The position numbers and the translations under genes were made by a program. A DNA stretch of 64,000 nucleotides, taken from positions 1 through 64,000 of the forward strand of contig NZ_JACKSJ010000056.1 in assembly GCF_025821665.1 (NCBI RefSeq). The letters run 5' to 3'. Positions 62,544-64,000 of this stretch are shown one piece after another (position 1 is the first letter of the stretch; every line of letters begins with the position of its first letter). The notes beneath the pieces were generated by a model. That model did not search any database and was not told the DNA's origin. It was given only the letters and a program-made list of their open reading frames with translations. Origin of the DNA: [Mycobacterium] manitobense (GTDB lineage: Bacteria; Actinomycetota; Actinomycetes; Mycobacteriales; Mycobacteriaceae).

Positions 62544-62579
62544 CGGCCGCAGGAACGGGAAGCCCCCGTCCTGCGGCCG
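62544..62579 (+). terminator. Terminator after bfrA
   Basis: Stem CGGCCGCAGGA (62544-62554) pairs with TCCTGCGGCCG (62569-62579), extended by CGGG/CCCG inside with a one-base bulge. A GC-rich loop and a short T-containing tail follow. Confidence 0.8.
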
Positions 62580-62646
62580 TTCTGCGTCGGCGGTAACTTT
62601 TCTAGCCTAGCTAACGATGTACGGTCAGGCGGCGAGAAAGGCAGGC

Positions 62647-64000
62647 ATGACGACCACGACCCCGGAGGCGACGGCCAGCGATCCCGAGGACCGCAGCGCG
62701 ATGCTCGGCGCCCGGCGCCGAAACCTGGTGTTCGTCGCCGTGCTGCTCGGGATGCTGCTGGCAGCCCTGGACCAGACCATCGTCGCCACCGCCCTGCCCA
62801 CCGTCGTGGCGGACCTCGGCGGCGCCGGACACCAGTCCTGGGTGGTGACGAGCTATCTGCTCGCGTCGACGATCGCCACCGCGATCGTCGGCAAGCTCGG
62901 CGATCTGTTCGGCCGCAAGCTGGTGTTCCAGGTCGCGATCCTGTTCTTCCTGGCCGGCTCGGTGCTGTGCGGGCTTTCCGAGTCGATGACGATGCTCGTC
63001 GCCTCCCGTGCGCTGCAGGGTATCGGCGGCGGCGCGATCATGGTCACCGCGACCGCGCTGATCGGCGAGGTCATCCCGCTGCGTGACCGCGGCCGCTACC
63101 AGGGCGCCCTCGGCGCCGTGTTCGGCGTGACGACGGTGGTGGGACCGCTGCTCGGCGGCTTCTTCACCGACCACCTGACCTGGCGGTGGGCCTTCTGGAT
63201 CAACGTGCCGGTCGCCATCGTCGTGCTGATCGTCGCCGCCACCGCCATCCCGGCCCTGGCGCGCGGCGCACGGCCGGCGATCGACTACGCCGGAATCGTC
63301 CTCGTCGGCCTCGGCGCCTCCGGCCTGACGCTGGCCACCAGCTGGGGCGGCGGGGAGTACGCCTGGGGCTCGCCGGTGATCATCGGATTATTCGTCGGCT
63401 CGGCGGTGGCGTTGGCCGCCTTCGTGTGGGCCGAGAGGCGGGCCGCCGAGCCGATCCTGCCGATGCGGCTGTTCGCCAGCCCGGTCTTCACGGTGTGCTG
63501 TGTGCTGTCGTTCATCGTGGGATTCGCGATGCTCGGCGCGCTGACATTCCTGCCGACCTTCATGCAGTTCGTGGACGGGGTGTCGGCCACCGAGTCGGGC
63601 CTGCGGACGTTGCCGATGGTGGCCGGTCTGCTCATCACGTCGACCGGTAGCGGCATCCTCGTGAGCCGCACCGGCCGGTACAAGATCTTCCCCGTCGTCG
63701 GCACCGCCGTGATGGCGGTGGCCTTCGTGCTGCTGTCCCGGATGGACGCCACCACCCCGCTGCTGCTGCAGTCGCTCTACCTGCTCGTGCTCGGCACCGG
63801 CATCGGGCTGTGCATGCAGGTGCTCGTGCTGACCGTGCAGAACACGTCGGCCTTCACCGATCTCGGCGTCTCCACCTCGGGGGTCACCTTCTTCCGGACC
63901 ATCGGCAGCTCGTTCGGCGCGGCGATCTTCGGCTCGCTGTTCGCCAACTTCCTCGACGACCGCATCGGCGCGGCCGTCATCGCCAGCGGAGCACCGCCGG
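62647..64000 (+). CDS. DHA2-family MFS drug transporter (5' part, runs off the window)
   Basis: At least 451 residues of a 14-helix EmrB/QacA-type multidrug efflux pump. Motif A GKLGDLFGRK after TM2, motif D1 LDQTIVATALP in TM1, and motif C region GVTTVVGPLLGGFF in TM5 are present. ATG at 62647. It follows bfrA as Rv1877 does in M. tuberculosis. The C terminus is not seen. A TAGC/GCTA inverted repeat near 62604-62614 may be an operator. Confidence 0.93.
   Translation, partial: MTTTTPEATASDPEDRSAMLGARRRNLVFVAVLLGMLLAALDQTIVATALPTVVADLGGAGHQSWVVTSYLLASTIATAIVGKLGDLFGRKLVFQVAILFFLAGSVLCGLSESMTMLVASRALQGIGGGAIMVTATALIGEVIPLRDRGRYQGALGAVFGVTTVVGPLLGGFFTDHLTWRWAFWINVPVAIVVLIVAATAIPALARGARPAIDYAGIVLVGLGASGLTLATSWGGGEYAWGSPVIIGLFVGSAVALAAFVWAERRAAEPILPMRLFASPVFTVCCVLSFIVGFAMLGALTFLPTFMQFVDGVSATESGLRTLPMVAGLLITSTGSGILVSRTGRYKIFPVVGTAVMAVAFVLLSRMDATTPLLLQSLYLLVLGTGIGLCMQVLVLTVQNTSAFTDLGVSTSGVTFFRTIGSSFGAAIFGSLFANFLDDRIGAAVIASGAPP

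Noticed and set aside
62601..62620. Possible IdeR box upstream of the MFS gene
   Set aside because: TCTAGCCTAGCTAACG contains a short inverted repeat, but alignment to the iron-box consensus needs a gap.

Overview
The window is high-GC actinobacterial DNA from a mycobacterium, most likely a fast-growing environmental species (Mycolicibacterium type); the species cannot be named from the sequence. Evidence: a bona fide antigen 85 mycolyltransferase, an Apa antigen, BfrA, NDH-2, F420/LLM-type oxidoreductases, and a gene order that follows M. tuberculosis Rv1843c to Rv1877 in blocks (guaB1, gnd, a BlaR-like/BlaI pair, mrsI-like sRNA, thioesterase, ureABCFGD, ndh, LLM, SDR, apa, CPBP protein, CoA-transferase, thiolase-like, lldD, DUF1810, bfrA, MFS), interrupted by accessory segments. 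No tRNA, rRNA, insertion sequence, prophage or CRISPR array was seen.

Layout. 1-1.9 kb: end of an iron(III)-type ABC permease whose frame is broken by a 73-bp tandem duplication, plus its ATPase. 1.9-6.3 kb (minus): guaB1, gnd, and an M56 peptidase/BlaI pair with a BlaI-like operator. 6.5-7.4 kb: an IdeR-box-controlled gene, then a second IdeR box driving a small RNA with a perfect 13-bp terminator stem, matching the position and features of MrsI. 7.5-12.3 kb: thioesterase and the complete urease operon ureABCFGD. 12.3-15.4 kb (minus): ndh, LLM oxidoreductase, SDR. 15.7-24 kb: apa, CPBP membrane protein, phosphoketolase, a fused double CoA-transferase and a thiolase-like protein.

24-42.2 kb is the main accessory segment: an SDR and SorC regulator divergent from a ribose-type ABC importer, a dicarboxylate carrier, a coupled two-gene module of unknown function (winged-helix protein plus a 1050-aa double ATPase of AAA and HerA type), a run of DUF72, HhH-GPD, TfoX-N and lipoprotein genes, Lon protease and an antigen 85 enzyme. 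42.2-47.6 kb: lldD, an MscS channel with a cyclic-nucleotide-type domain coupled to a class III cyclase (both with altered key residues), and DUF1810.

47.6-61 kb: a GH13 enzyme overlapping a deaminase, a GntR-regulated amidase/cysteine hydrolase/permease operon that looks like biuret-allophanate use (complementing urease in nitrogen scavenging), DUF5701, a flavin monooxygenase with repeated operator-like sites, a thioesterase with a KstR-like site, FUSC, EthD-like and enoyl-CoA hydratase genes. 61-64 kb: an iron-storage locus (bfd, a partner gene, bfrA, IdeR-like boxes) and a truncated DHA2 MFS transporter at the window edge. Iron recurs at the left end, the mrsI locus and the bfrA locus.
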